Source: Dirofilaria immitis (lineage: Eukaryota; Nematoda; Chromadorea; Rhabditida; Onchocercidae). Taken from it: a stretch of 64,000 nt of DNA. This document shows, in pieces, positions 25,309 through 46,557 of the stretch; position 1 is the stretch's first letter, and each line of letters begins with the position of its first letter. The position numbers and the translations under genes were made by a program. The stretch lies in NCBI GenBank assembly GCA_024305405.1, contig JAKNDB010000068.1, forward strand, positions 11,021,501-11,085,500. Reading direction: 5' to 3'. The notes under the pieces were generated by a model, which was given only the letters and a program-made list of their open reading frames with translations, was not told the origin of the DNA and searched no databases.

Positions 25309-26560
25309 TAAAACACAAACAATAAAGATGAAAGCAGGAACAAGCGAATAATGATAATGACGATCACATTTAGAGCCACATTTACAGTAACAATAGTGAA
25401 TATTTTTTTATTGTTGCTGACAATAACTTGTTGAAACCATAATCTGATTTTCCTTTATCTATCAAGATCTCCGTGAATATCTCCTTGTTTCCTCTATCAC
25501 TTACAGCTGTTCAATCCATTTTAATATAATCAACAAAATGCTCGATGCTATGATCAAGTGAATGCCGTGCTATTACGATTATAAAGCAAACTTCAATTCT
25601 GTTGCGGATGCAACAAAATTTATGATATAGTACATTTGACATTTTAAATAGAGCTTCAAACCAAATTTCAAACTAACATTAACATTTGTGGTCGGCAAAT
25701 AATAGTGACATTTTCAATTGCGATAAGGAAAAGGGAATTATTCTAATCATTCAAGAATTTCTCTTTTTCCTTTTGATATATTGCAGACATATAGAAATTT
25801 GTTGAATAATTGCAATCGAAACATTCAGTCGACTTGAGTTTTCCCCACTGCAATATTCAAATTCAAATATCCAAGAATTTTCGCTTTGCAAAGCGCAATA
25901 ATGGCATTATTCAGTCATTATTCCTAAAATAACTGAAAGAAATTCACTGAAAGGGGTATGATTAAATTATTATTGTCTACAGATGAATGACATGATATGA
26001 GATAAGATAATATTGAATCCTTATTTTCCCAGGAATATCGGGTACATTTTATTTGCTCATGTTCCTGCTAAACAAAACTGGAGTCTTTGTATGATAGGAA
26101 AGAAAATATTTTCCGTAATCAATGACTCTTGGCAAATAGTAGCCGGCAATGCTCCAGAAACAAAAAAACAGTTGGCAAAATTACTTAATTGGCAAAATTC
26201 ATAGATGATTTGATGCGGAAGTGTCAGTTTCAAGGAAATTATCTTTACATTCGCCTTTACATTTCACTATTCCATCGAATCGGATGAACTGCTTCAGTTC
26301 ATCAAATACAATGGAAATAACTGAGATGTTAGTGATATTATTATTTTGCCATCCCGCCAGATAGCGTGTTTTCATTGCCAATCAAACTAAATAATCATCC
26401 GAAAGGAAAAAATTAGTAACGGTGATATATGGCACGGAAATTGTTGGAATTCAGTCACAGTTCCAAAATGAGTTTGTTGAATCATGATCAGCCAATGACA
26501 TTAGGATAAATCCATTGCATAGCTTTACCGCGTTGCAAATTGAACTTATATATTAGCAAT
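25309..26560. other. intergenic region between ida-1 and vem-1
   Basis: It holds the ida-1 3' UTR and the vem-1 5' region. One plus-strand open frame (26013-26204) contains ILFAHVPAKQNWSLCMIGKK and could be an exon, since it has TTTCCCAG just before it. I find no partner exon and no family resemblance, so I leave it uncalled. Directly before the vem-1 ATG the sequence ATATTAG/CAAT could serve as a splice-leader acceptor. Confidence 0.5.
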
Positions 26561-27664
26561 ATGGTAGATTTCGCAGCCGTTACGGAATTAGGAGGATGGG
26601 ATTTGGTGATTTTCGTATTCGTTGTTTACGTGGTTTATGTGGTGTTCTTGAAAAAGCCGACAAAAGGCGTAAGTCCGGATGATAAGGAAGAGGAGGTACA
26701 AGATGCTCTTCCACCAATGGAAAAGAGAGATTTCACAGTGGAACAGCTGCTTACCTTTGATGGCGTGCGCAATGAACGAATACTTATCGCTCTTTGTGGA
26801 AAAGTGAGCACTTACTTTTACCTAAATTTTTTGAAATCCTTAAACACAGTTTTTCTCATACTTGTTCCTTGTAAATAGATTATTCGAATCAGCGCTGTGT
26901 AGCTTGCAGTTCTTCTGGTTTGATCAGCTGATTATGCCAGTTATTTCTCGAATATTCTATTGAGTTCGAGATCTAATCTCCTATGCAAAAACAAAGATGA
27001 AATGAGATTATTGAAGGGGAGTTCAAATCGAACAAAGCATTGTATCATAATGCTTAGTATCGGAAATTGTGATCTATTATTAAATTCATTTCGCTATTCT
27101 TATGGGAATGATTGAAACCAGTTGTTATCGAAAGGAAAAATTTTATAGGTATTTGATGTGACAAAAGGAAGCTTATTTTATGGTCCTGACGGTGCATATA
27201 ACAAACTGGCAGGTCACGATGCTACACGAGCGTTAGCAAAAATGGATCTCACATTGGTTAAAAATACTCCAGATGATCTAAGTGACATTTCGGATGTGGA
27301 TCTTAATACAGCTAAGGAATGGATGGAATCATTTATCTGTAAGTTGTACGACTATCGTCAGATTATTGCATTTGTTTGTAAATCTTTTTTCTTGAAAAGG
27401 AATATAGGTTTGGTTTACATTTAGATATATTAAATACAAATTTCGATTAACAGCTAAGTAGTTGCTAAATAAAGTATAAATCACCTCAGAATTATTAAGA
27501 TCGGAACTATTTATTTATTGCTTTCACCATCAGGATTATATAATTGGTCAGACTAATTTTGTTGCTGCATATTTTCCCATTGTAGATAAATATCCTGTTG
27601 TGGGAAATTGCTAGCTGAAACTGAAGAATCGACTAATTACAATGATGAATCGGCATCGATATAA
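26561..27664 (+). CDS. vem-1: VEM-1, membrane-associated progesterone receptor component (PGRMC) homologue
   Basis: This is a membrane-anchored haem-binding protein with a cytochrome b5-like domain, known in C. elegans for axon guidance. Exons: 26561-26803, 27149-27338, 27586-27664. Residues about 10-27 form one membrane segment (WDLVIFVFVVYVVYVVFL). The b5-like domain follows: DFTVEQLLTFDGVRNERILI, CGKVFDVTKGSLFYGPDGAY and AGHDATRALAKMDL. These hold the Tyr and Lys/Asp positions typical of PGRMC proteins. The last exon should read YPVVGKLLAETEES and end with a short acidic tail. As written it breaks at 27605-27607: the run AAA needs one more A, otherwise GNC and a TAG follow at once. The length of about 170 residues fits the family. 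It lies 1.25 kb after ida-1 and 0.55 kb before the next plus-strand gene. Confidence 0.92.
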
Positions 27665-28199
27665 CTGTTCTGAATTCTAGTTATATCCACATGAAATATC
27701 TCAAACGTGGATAAATGTGTTTATGAACGTTTTATTGATAAAGTCACTACATTTTATTGTAAATTATTATCATTTTTTGTATTCTTTGACAAAATACTTT
27801 ATCCGGATGTTGCGTTGTGACTAGAAGAGAACTGCCTAATTTGAACATTTAAGATACTTGTGGCGCATTAGATTGTGCGTTATTTCTCTTGGAATATTTA
27901 TTTCACTTTGGCATGTTTACTTACGTTTTTTTGCATTTTGTGATTTTTTATTTTTCAAAACTGCTGTTTTTTTCGAATTAGTTTTGGATTCATGAAAATT
28001 CCAGAATAAAAGAATTTCAAACTTTTTAGCATATTATTATCGGCGTTCCAAATTTCAACCTTCGTTACATGGAACTGAGAGTGTAAATTTTAGTTCAAAA
28101 ATAAGTTTAAGTTAATGGGATTCGGAAAATTATCTGAAGATAATTCGTTTACTTAAAATATCCAAGTAGTATATTTTTATCATTTTACTGATATTTTTG

Positions 28200-28210
28200 A
28201 TTTAAGAAAA
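28200..28210 (+). promoter_or_regulatory. candidate splice-leader trans-splice acceptor
   Basis: TTTTTGATTTAAG ends at 28206, followed by AAAA and the ATG at 28211. An acceptor this close to the start, with no upstream exon in sight, is the usual look of a nematode trans-splice site. This is inferred from sequence only. Confidence 0.4.
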
Positions 28211-28570
28211 ATGGCATTTATGTATCCAATGCATTTTCCAACGGTACCATTACGATGGGATGAATCAGCATGGGCAGTTCCTTGTACAGATGCGGTTGAT
28301 GAAGTTTTGCTTTCAAGACTGGAATCTCGTATTAGTGCGCAGGTGATTGCTTAGCTTCCATAATTCATCGTTATTCAAGATTTTTGTGTGGTATTTAGAA
28401 AAATTTTAAGAAGAAGTTCTTCACCTTCCTCGAACTCATTTTAGTCAGTGCTTACTCAAATGCGCTCGGTACCAAATGTTATTTCTGGAAGCACTTTGTT
28501 ACAAGAGATTGATGATTTGGAAGAGGATGACGAAGAAGTGGTTGATGAAGACGATGAACAAAATCAATAA
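28211..28570 (+). CDS. small acidic-tailed protein, possibly APC15-like
   Basis: A two-exon gene (28211-28342 and 28445-28570, stop TAA) encoding about 86 residues. It begins MAFMYPMHFPTVPLRWDE and contains VPCTDAVDEVLLSRLE, then NVISGSTLL, and ends in a strongly acidic tail (DDLEEDDEEVVDEDDEQNQ). The layout, a short FP..V....W N-terminus, a PC.D...E..L helix, a small linker and an acidic tail, resembles anaphase-promoting complex subunit 15. This is a weak, by-eye match and could be wrong. The frame is clean across the intron. It is on the same strand as vem-1, 0.55 kb downstream, which is compatible with a two-gene operon. Confidence 0.55.
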
Positions 28571-30227
28571 TGTCACCTTATTTCTATGTACAATTTCGTT
28601 TAACTTCAAATATCGATTTATGTAAACCGTATGTATTACTTCCTTCTTGCATTTAAAAAAACTTCTAAATTTTCCGTCTCTTGAAATTTTTAATGAGAAT
28701 TGAGGAAAGCGAAATAATATTTGAAGATTTTTATGTTACACAATGTTTTGTGAGAAATTATGAACTATACAAAAGTTATCAGAAAATCTATTGGTATAGT
28801 AGTGCCTGAAAGTTTCTCACTTGTTCAGAATTTAATGTCATTGCAAACGAATGATATTTAATAAATCTTTGAACTTGCGCTAGTCACAGAATTTTTATAC
28901 AAAGCTCTATAAAATCAGCAGCTTGCTTAATGTGACGTTAAAATGGTGACTATTCCTTTCATTCATAAACTGTACAAATAAGGGTTATATTCCTTTTCAC
29001 TTCAAAATGCGTACAGTACGTCACATTATGAGACTTTTGCTCCAATTGCCATTTTATCGCATTATGATGGATGAACGGCTGATTTCTCTTTCCTTGGTTC
29101 TGTTAGTTATAAAATAAAAGATTGTCAATGTGTCCCATGTCAAATTGATAGGATTAGTCGATGACATTTGGACTCCATGTTTATTCCTTGATGTTTTAAT
29201 AAGGATTGGAATGATTAGTGAAATTAGAAGGAATCGTTCATAACAAGAAAAAGGGAAAATAGAATTGCCGAGAGAAAATAAAATTAAAGTTTTCATAGCT
29301 ATGTTATGCTCAATTTTATTAGTCAGTGTTTGTTGTATTCAGTTTCGAATGGAAGAATTTTATGGCTTTGCGAATTGTTACGGAAGCTAATGTAAATAGA
29401 GTGATCTACGGTAGAGAAAAAATTAGTAAATTAGTAACTGGATTCCACATAGTTTATTTTAGAATAATAATTATGAATACAAATGTGAACGGATTGCATG
29501 AAGTAAGACAATTTGAATAAGTATAGATCTGGTCAATAAATTTCATTTTAGTAATATCACGGTGAGACCAGATCAAAACTTCTTTTTGAAACAACAAAAT
29601 AAACGAACAGAACGAAACATTTGCTCCAGAATAAGTAAAACTATACAAAGGCTAATATTTTGCGCTCAAACATAATTGATTATAAGATGTCGGTGTTAAG
29701 GAATCTGCTCTGTTTTAAATTTTTCTAATTTTTCCCAAATTTTTTCGCATGAAATTAATGTCGCATATATGCTTGGAAATGAAAAATGCTAAAATGAATT
29801 GCATTTAGAGACAATTATTTTAATATTTCTTTTTGAAGTTTATTATTAGTGATTTTCTCATGTATTCACAAATATCTCCATTGTTCTTACATTTTCATTT
29901 GTACATGGGAATAATGCCTGAGAACAAGAAGTTCAACAAGCGACAATGAAAAAACTTTGTTTAACAACTATTCTAACTTGAATTCTTGTCTCGGAATTCC
30001 CACTTATATATCTATCACTTTTCCATTTTTCGGAATAAAATCTCACCTTTCATTTCAATAATTTCAATAATGAAGGCACTATATCTGGTAATGGAGCTCA
30101 TTTCTTCTAGAAATATTCATTCAAATATTATCATTTTCTGCTGGAAAAATCATTTAAAGGTGAGAAATATAATTTGAAGAAACAAAAAAAAGAAAACATT
30201 TCACTAGAATTCTTGTGGCAACCACAG
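28571..30227. other. intergenic region between convergent genes
   Basis: It contains the 3' UTRs of the small acidic-tailed gene and of grk-2. Several open frames of 60-80 codons on both strands have no intron signals, no hydropathy pattern and no familiar motif. I see no RNA gene or repeat of note. Confidence 0.6.
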
Positions 30228-38065
<7,838 letters not shown>

Positions 38066-38546
38066 TTTGAACTGTTGTTTTCGTTAGATATGCACTGTCG
38101 TCTAAGCGCATAACACGTACATTAGAATTTTCGTTTGTTAATATCAACCTTCGGACATATTTTCTTCAAATTTGTCATTATATTTTGGACTGAAAAATAA
38201 TAAATTAGACAGAATAAAAGTTTGAAACGAGCCATATAAATAATAAAGTAAAAACGTTTCCTCTCTAAAACTTCGTCTCTTATTGCATTTGAAATGAATG
38301 ACATTTTTTTCTCATTCCGTGCAATGCAATAATTATTTACTTCAATTTTTTCTCTAATTTTTATCATAAGAATGCTTCACAAATATTTATGCTTTCATTC
38401 TACAACGATATTGCATGAAAAAATAAAGAAGAAAATCAATAATTCAAGATATTTACTAGCAAATATATTTATGGAGATGCTATTGTTATAATGTCGATAC
38501 TTATAATATAGCTAGTTGCTATATTATAAAAAGGAAAGTTCAAAAT

Positions 38547-38663
38547 CGCCTACATGTAAACTTTTCAAAAAAAAAATAAGTACAAGAAAATTAAACATCT
38601 GCCCAATAATTGATGAATTAAGCTTTACAGATGAATAAACAGGAAAAAGTTTACATGTAGGCG
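38547..38663. repeat. inverted repeat with 19-bp perfect arms
   Basis: CGCCTACATGTAAACTTTT at 38547-38565 is matched by its exact reverse complement at 38645-38663, with about 79 bp between. It could fold as a long hairpin or be the ends of a small degenerate element. No coding sequence is inside. Confidence 0.85.
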
Positions 38664-39808
38664 AATATACTTTTTATGCCAGCTACTCAAGAATAGATTT
38701 TGATCATTTCTTAAACAAAAAAATTAAATGTCGTAATCGTAATGAAGAGAAATTGAATAATTATCTTCTCGACATACGTTTTGCAAAATATTTTTAAGAA
38801 AAAAATCATAGATGAATGCAATAGAAAATTGAAATTAATGAAAATGATTTATGACATTTTGCAATTATTTTTGAAATCCAGTGTTTTTACAACCTACGAT
38901 ATTTAATTCTTTCACTTTGATTGGCATTCGAAAAATAAATAAAGAAAATAGATCAATCAAGTTGATCATTACTACTTTATTGCTTCATATATGCGATAAT
39001 TAAATTGTTGAAAATTTAATTAATTTGTTGTCATAATCATACTCAAATTAAAATTAAACAAAAATAATGCAGTTCTAATGTGACAGCATTTCTGAACGTC
39101 ATCAAAGAAAAAGAGCCAAGAAATGATTAGTCTTAGTATGCATCAGTATCTCAATAATATTATAGAAAATGAATTGAGAATGAAAAGATTTAACTATTTA
39201 ATGAATTTTCATATGTTCAAAGCAAACAATATAGAATTTATTGTTATAGAGAAAATAAAGCTACTTGAAAGAGATTGAATTGATAAATTAGTAAGAAAAA
39301 TATCGGAAAATAAAAATGAAAAAAAAATATTGTAATATAAAAGAAAAAGCAAAGCATTTAAAGATAACGATCTTTAATTTCTATCATTCATATAAATAAT
39401 AGAATGCGGGTATATCGAAAAGTTCAATGCAACAAATATCATTAAAATAGAATATAAGTTTAAAAAATGCGAAAATTATCAGCGATACAATATATTATAT
39501 GTTTTATCTTTGCATTGCTTATTTATATATATATAATCATTGTACTGTATCATTTTTTAAATAAAATTTCTAAAATTTAATTAGATAAACTGTAAACCGC
39601 ATTCGATCATTTTTAACCACTTTGAAATGTATTTTAAATTTATCGAAGTTAATATCATATCTTCATTAGCAACTTGACGCTTCATGTTGACTATGTCGAG
39701 ATTGATGGAAGATCAACAGGAAACATTTCTCTTTTCATTCTTTTTTTTGTTAAAAGAAAAATATAAAACAAGAGTTATAGAATCTAAAATGGATAGTATC
39801 AGAGAAAT

Positions 39809-39851
39809 AAAACGATTGCAATCTATCGCCTATAATATTTGCAATCGTTTT
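39809..39851. repeat. short hairpin, 13-bp perfect stem
   Basis: AAAACGATTGCAA at 39809-39821 pairs with TTGCAATCGTTTT at 39839-39851 across a 17-nt loop. It is followed by no T-run, and there is no evidence of transcription. Confidence 0.8.
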
Positions 39852-40940
39852 GAAATGAGATGAACAAACATGAAATTACTGTGTACTGATGATAATAGAA
39901 GTGTAGTTAATCTAAATACATTAAAATGATTCTAAATCTTATTTCAACATAAAAAGAATTATTTGAGATACCATAAATTTTGAAGAACGATTAATTCATT
40001 GACCATATATTTAGGAAATAAGAAATATAACAAACATCATTATCGTGGATTTTTGTTTTTGAAAATCATCAATTCTCCTTTTTTGAAATTAAATAAGTCT
40101 TCACTAAAATTTAGTTCAATTTAATTACCATATTTTGATGATAGAAATGAAAAATAAGAGATACGTTTCCAGGAGCATTATGAAAACAATAATGTTGGCT
40201 AAAAATCAAAAGTTCGAATCATGGAAAAGCAAACAAAATAAGTGAATAAAGTTAAATCGATGAAGTGAATTAGTATCCATATTTTCCATTTAATTGATTA
40301 ATTAATAGCTGGTGCATTTAGCTTTGAAAAAAAGTGCTTGAGAAAAAGGTAAGGTATTCATGCTGATGCTATCATAATTTAATTAAATGTTGCAATTATC
40401 ATTTCAATTAAACAATCATACTGATAAATTTTATAAATTAGACAGAATTTGCTAATCAGTTTTAGAATTGACAAAAATAAGCAATTGGAACAATATGAAA
40501 TAATCATCCGTAATTAGACCTTTTATAAAATCCGCATTTTTCCATTTGGAATAAACGAAAATAAGAAAAAAAGTAAAATGACTTTTAGTTTTTTCAGATG
40601 CTCGAACTTAATTTTCCTCTTCCTTCTCTCTTTTCTCTTCTTTTTCCCTTTTTCTTTTTCTTTATATGCACCAAAATACTCAATTTAAATAGAATTCTTT
40701 AAATTTATGAATATTTATAAGAAAAAAAGAGAACTACTTTTGAACAAACGTAACTAATTATTCAAATAAAAGAGAAAAAAGTCCATACAATAAATTCGTA
40801 TGAAAAGATGAAAAATTTTGGATTACTTTGTTACAATATTAATTTCATTTCCTTTTTAAATTGAAACTAAAAATCATATAAAGAAATAAATAAAATGAAG
40901 ATCAAGCATATCAAGTAAGAAAAGATCGTATACAAAAAAA

Positions 40941-41500
40941 AATGAGAAGATCATATATGAAGTAAACAGATGATAGGACAAAAAATGAGATCATATATGA
41001 AGTAAATAGATGATAGGACAAAAATGAGAAGATCATATATGAAGTAAATAGATGATAGGACAAAAATGAGAAGATCATATATGAAGTAAATAGATGATAG
41101 GACAAAAATGAGAAGATCATATATGAAGTAAATAGATGATAGGACAAAAAATGAGAAGATCATATATGAAGTAAATAGATGATAGGACAAAAAATGAGAA
41201 GATCATATATGAAGTAAATAGATGATAGGACAAAAAATGAGAAGATCATATATGAAGTAAATAGATGATAGGACAAAAATGAGAAGTTCATATATGAAGT
41301 AAATAGATGATAGGACAAAAATGAGAAGATCATATATGAAGTAAATAGATGATAGGACAAAAATGAGGAGATCATATATGAAGTAAACAGATGATAGGAC
41401 AAAAATGAGAAGATCATATATGAAGTAAATAGATGATAGGACAAAAAATGAGAAGATCATATATGAAGTAAATAGATGATAGGACAAAAAATGAGAAGAT
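40941..41500. repeat. minisatellite, 42/43-bp unit, about 13 copies
   Basis: The unit reads GAGAAGATCATATATGAAG, then TAAATAGATGATAGGACAAA with a short A-run. Copies begin (at TCATATATG) near 40951, 40991, 41033, 41075, 41117, 41160, 41203, 41246, 41288, 41330, 41372, 41414 and 41457. The period alternates between 42 and 43 because the A-run has five or six A; the second copy is about two bases shorter. Point differences are few (AAACAG for AAATAG, GTTCAT for GATCAT), so the array is young or homogenised. Because 42 is a multiple of three it opens long minus-strand frames (SYHLFTSYMIFSFL repeated), which are not genes. Confidence 0.97.
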
Positions 41501-44500
41501 AACAAACAAAATAAGTGCGATGAAAATCAGTTATTACTCCCAAAAGTATTCAAAATTTGATATATTTTGATAACTTTTTTATCGCTTTTCATTTTTCCTT
41601 TCTCATTATTCACTAGAATAGTTTATTTGCTTAGTAAAATATTATCTTCCAGTAACTTCTATAATTTTATATTATAGATCTTAGGATCTTAAAAGAATAT
41701 ATAAATAGAATTATTTTATTTAATTGATCCAACAACTGGATTATCGACGATATAAAGCATTTAAACTGGAAAATACATGACTTGTTTTCACGTAACTTTT
41801 GAAAAAAAATTCCGCTGTATTAGAATATCAATCAGGGCTTAGTATGCATATTTCTCAATAAAGTGTTTAGTCGAATTAGTAAAGTGGCTGGACTGATATC
41901 ATTTACTTTTTACAGTATAGATGAATTAATGCTGTTACGCAAATTCTCAGATGTTAATCTGATGCTGAAGGTACCAACATTATAACCTGATTCCTTTCAT
42001 TCACAAAAATTTCCATTTTAGATTGTCAATCTTCATAGACAGGAATTCATTAAGTTAGACTGAAGAATTGCAATTTGCATGATATAATTCTGAAGTTAAA
42101 AAATTCCGCCGAACAAGGCATCAAAAGAAATGATCATATCAAGCAATATTGAGGAAGCTTTTGATCACATACTGCATGGTTAAATATAATTTACTCCTGA
42201 AAAAAATCCTCATCGCTTAGAATAAATTCAATTTCCTAGCAATGATAGAAATAGCGAAATAATACATATCAGAAAGTTTGGAGTTTTCTACAACATTGTA
42301 ATTATTGGCAAGGGATAGACAAAATAAATTGCTCCACTAACTTTATGGTTTTTATTATCCAGCTTTCAATTTTGAATACTAAGGAATTTCAAATTCGAAA
42401 CAAATGATAAACTGCAAATGACATACGTCAAATTCTTAGTCTATTTATGCGATTCTATTTCATTTCTATTCGTCGTTACAATATTTTTAGATTGAAAAAT
42501 ACCAAATGATTTCTTAATTCAGAATGAAAGACTAAGTAATAAGATTGATTTCTATAAAATTTTCTGATTGAAATATCCACTAAGAAGCGCAAACGTCAAA
42601 TTGAGATAATATTCTCAATAGATTCTATTCCTATTAATAACAATTGAAATAATTGATGCAAAACTTTTGCAATCAAATATTTTTCCAGAAAGAAAATATT
42701 TTATACTTCGGTGCGTGATCGTTTTCCTTTTTCTGGATATCACATAGTATCAAATACATATTAACTGGTGAGATCGACTAACGGATGACATTTACTCGTA
42801 CGATAAGCAGTATGCCGGATTTACGTTTCTTCTGCTCTCGTAAAAATAAGCTGCAAACAGATAGATATATCTGAAGAGATATTTAATCTTCACATCAAAT
42901 AAGTCATTGTATAAATGACTCGTACAGAATTAGTTTGTTCTGAGGAAAATTTGGAAAAATAGCCAACGAATTTACCCCTTACATATTATCAGTATTGGAA
43001 TTCTAATAACTGAGAATGACAAATCGTCATTTATTTAAATCATCTTGATTTGGCTATATGACAATTCCAGCTTCTTTCGAATTTCGCCTATGAGCCTCAA
43101 ACTTATCTGATTCGGTTATGTAAATGGGAAGAATTCAACCAATACGAAGAATCATTTTAAATACAACTAATTCGCTTTTTTGCTTAATGAAGATTTCAGT
43201 ATTTCAGTAATGGACTTTTCATATGAATTAAATTTTATAGTAACGAGTGATTATTTGAAGGTAAAAAGAAGAGAAAAAAAAGTGAAAGAGTGGAAACTTC
43301 AATTATGACAAAAGCCTTATCACTGCATGGAAAATAAGCTTTATCTCATATCATCAAACTTCTGGGGTGGAAAGCAAATTACATATTTGCAAGTTCGGAC
43401 CAGATAATTCAACAAAATTCCGTTTGATTAAATCACATTATATGAAGCAAAATCCTGTCCATTGCTATTTTCATAATTATTCAAGCCACAATTTCAAATG
43501 ATGCGAAACTTTATATACGAACTTTATGCTTCATACTTTTTTTTAAGCATATCAATGTCTTTATGTTTAAATGTTTATTGTTGAATGTAAAGGCATCAAA
43601 TTACATATAATTTTACGCCTAATAAATGACATGAAAACAATTAAGGAATATGAAACGATGAAGTATATATAATTTCATATTTGATACTAAAAATAGTTAA
43701 ACGTTAAACACTACTTCTATGTAACAAAAACAATACACGCGCACTTCACATTTGATACGCGAAAACTGATACATCGCACTTTGATATATCGGGAAAATTA
43801 TATAAAAATTAGCATATGACGTGAAGATACCATGAAGATATTTAGTAATTAATAATGCTACGCAAGCCTAACAAATATCTTTGATTTTAGAAGAAGAATG
43901 TTATGATGCATTCATTCTACACCAACTAACACCAAATTTTACACGTGAAATAGCGTCACCTAGAATGCTTCAGAATGAAATGACCTGAAATACATGAAGG
44001 AAAGATGAAATATGAGCAGAGAGATGAAATGAACTAAAAGAGAAGTGAACTAATTGCTTTTATGAAATATTCGCCGAAGAACAATTTGCTTTTAGGGAAA
44101 AGCATATAGATATTTCGATGGAGCATTTCATGGATTTAGGTTCAATAAATAAGAGTAACAGGTGTATTCATTAGCAAAAACAATTACTGCAATTAGATGA
44201 TACTTATTTCTTAGAGAACTTGTAATCCAAAAATTAAAAGTTTTTATTACCAGCCGAAATAAATAGGAAAGTTCTATGACCAATAGGAAACAATATGATG
44301 AAACATGGCATCTGATAAAATATAGATTTGGAAATATCATGTAATAAGTTTAAAGAATTAAAATTATATGTCATAATTGAAACGATCAAAGTTCAAAATA
44401 ATATTATGTAAAATCCATTAAAAAATTCCAAAAATTTGGAATTTAATAGCATAAATTAACAATAAGAAATAAGAAAATATCATAGAAATTAAAAAAAAAC

Positions 44501-46366
44501 TGAAAATGACCGCAGAATTTAGCATGCTGGAAACTACTCTTCTTATGAAAAACTATACTTTTTATAAAAGAATATTTTTATTCTAGAATCAATATTATTA
44601 GAATTTATGGGATAACATCTTTTGAGGTAAATGAATATATTAGAAGTTTGAAATTTGAATTGCTGTTTACTATTTCGCTATTGACTTAAAATTACAGCAA
44701 TAACATTTGGATACATGTTGAGCTGAACTGGGAGATGAATAAAGATCGAAAAGTTCTTAGGAAGCTTTTTGCTAGTTAGGGACAGAGAAATGCTAGAAGA
44801 TTTAAGTGAAAGACAGAAAAACAGTCGAATTGTTGAGACAGAGTATTTGCAGTGACGAGGAACTTTAACCTATGACCACATATATGACAACTACATTTGA
44901 TGATTGATGCAAAAATAGAAGCGTGACGAAGGATTACAAAAAATTAAAGAGAGAAACTACGCCAATTAAGTCGAATGTTGAAGGAAAGATATGGGAGAGT
45001 TAGAAGGAAGGAAGAAGATGAGAAGATCAAGTCGAAAAGGCTAAAATGGTCTAAGATACCGGTTGCTTCTCGGAAAGCATAGCTAAAACATGAAATTGAG
45101 CAAGGAAGAAGAGGAAAGAAGAGAAGAGAACTAAGTTTGCTTGCAACAATGTCAAAGTATTTGCATTCTTTCATTGCTTAGAATTCTTATTGAAAAATGA
45201 AGAAGTAATAAGTGACGAAGAGTAAGCAACGTAACAAAGACTTTCGTAGGAAATTATTTTATTCTAAAATAATCATGAAACAGTACCACTAAAATTAATT
45301 CAATTGCTGATATATTTCCAGCTGTGATATGTTCTAAAATACTGAAGCATTTACATTAAATAATTTTGCGATAGAATGGAATACATGTAGAGAAGCAATA
45401 TTTTTTTTCCTTCAGATGGATGAAAAATTCAAATAATTAAGTAATCTATTAAAAATTTTCTCAATCAAAATGCTCGTTTTAACACATAAATTTGATAAAA
45501 TTCAATAAAGTCGCATGCAATTTTAAATATTTTCCTGCCTATAAAGCTTAATTTTCGTCTTAATTGTTGCGATAAGGTAGCTTATCAAAAAGTGAGCTGC
45601 TTTGAATAATCTTAAAATGATGATGCACAGATAATTCAAGTTATATATTTCATAGTTAAAGAAGAGAAATAAAAAAGTTTGAAATAAGAAATTAAAGAAG
45701 TTATTTTAAAGCATGAAATTTTAAATCTCTATATATTACTAAAGGTAACCGGATCTTTCAATCATTATAATTAAAAGATTTGTCAAAAATGATAATAGAA
45801 ATTTTTGTACAAAATTTATCGCTTTCTTTTATAATAATTTAACTACCCCTACATAGAATTTAAGGTAATCTGCAATGATATTTTGGAATATTTGATTGGC
45901 ATATGCTCTACTTTTGCATGCATCTTAAAAAGTTGCTCACAAAACTACTACTAGGGGCCCAATCATTCGAAAACTTGGCGAAGATAAATAGTCGTAGCAA
46001 GCTGAAACAATGATAAAAAATTTTGGATTCATCGACTTTATACCGCTATAAAAATTGTGTCAGATTTGATCAAAATAAATTGATCTACTGTTCAAGAAGC
46101 AAAAATATATTTATAGATGAATACCGGAACTATTCGAACATTTAATGAAAGCTACCTTCTTAACAATATCTACCTGTATGTATATTAAAGGAAGCTTCTC
46201 TTTCACTAACGTCCATCAAATTATTGAAGAAGGAGATGCCAAAATTCTAAAAGAGACAAGTAGTTTAGTGTAGCACATGGACAAGGTGATGATTGATTAT
46301 CATTATAGTTCAAAATAGAGGCAGCTAACTGATAAGACGTATAGATGAAGAATACTTACCTACTAA

Positions 46367-46446
46367 AATACGCATGTCCTGCATATATGTGTCATCGTAT
46401 CCTTGTATTTTGCATATGTGTATATGTATGTGTATGTGTATACGTA

Positions 46447-46477
<31 letters not shown>

Positions 46478-46520
46478 GTATATGTATGTGTATGTGTATG
46501 TATGTGTATGTGTATATGTA

Positions 46521-46557
<37 letters not shown>

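Noticed and set aside
26013..26204. Plus-strand open frame with IGYILFAHVPAKQNWSLCM
   Set aside because: It has an acceptor-like start, but no donor, no partner exon and no known family; it lies in the ida-1/vem-1 spacer.
40911..41505. Overlapping minus-strand open frames with repeated SYHLFTSYM units
   Set aside because: They follow from a 42-bp tandem repeat whose period is a multiple of three; there is no start context, no splice signal and three frames are open alike.
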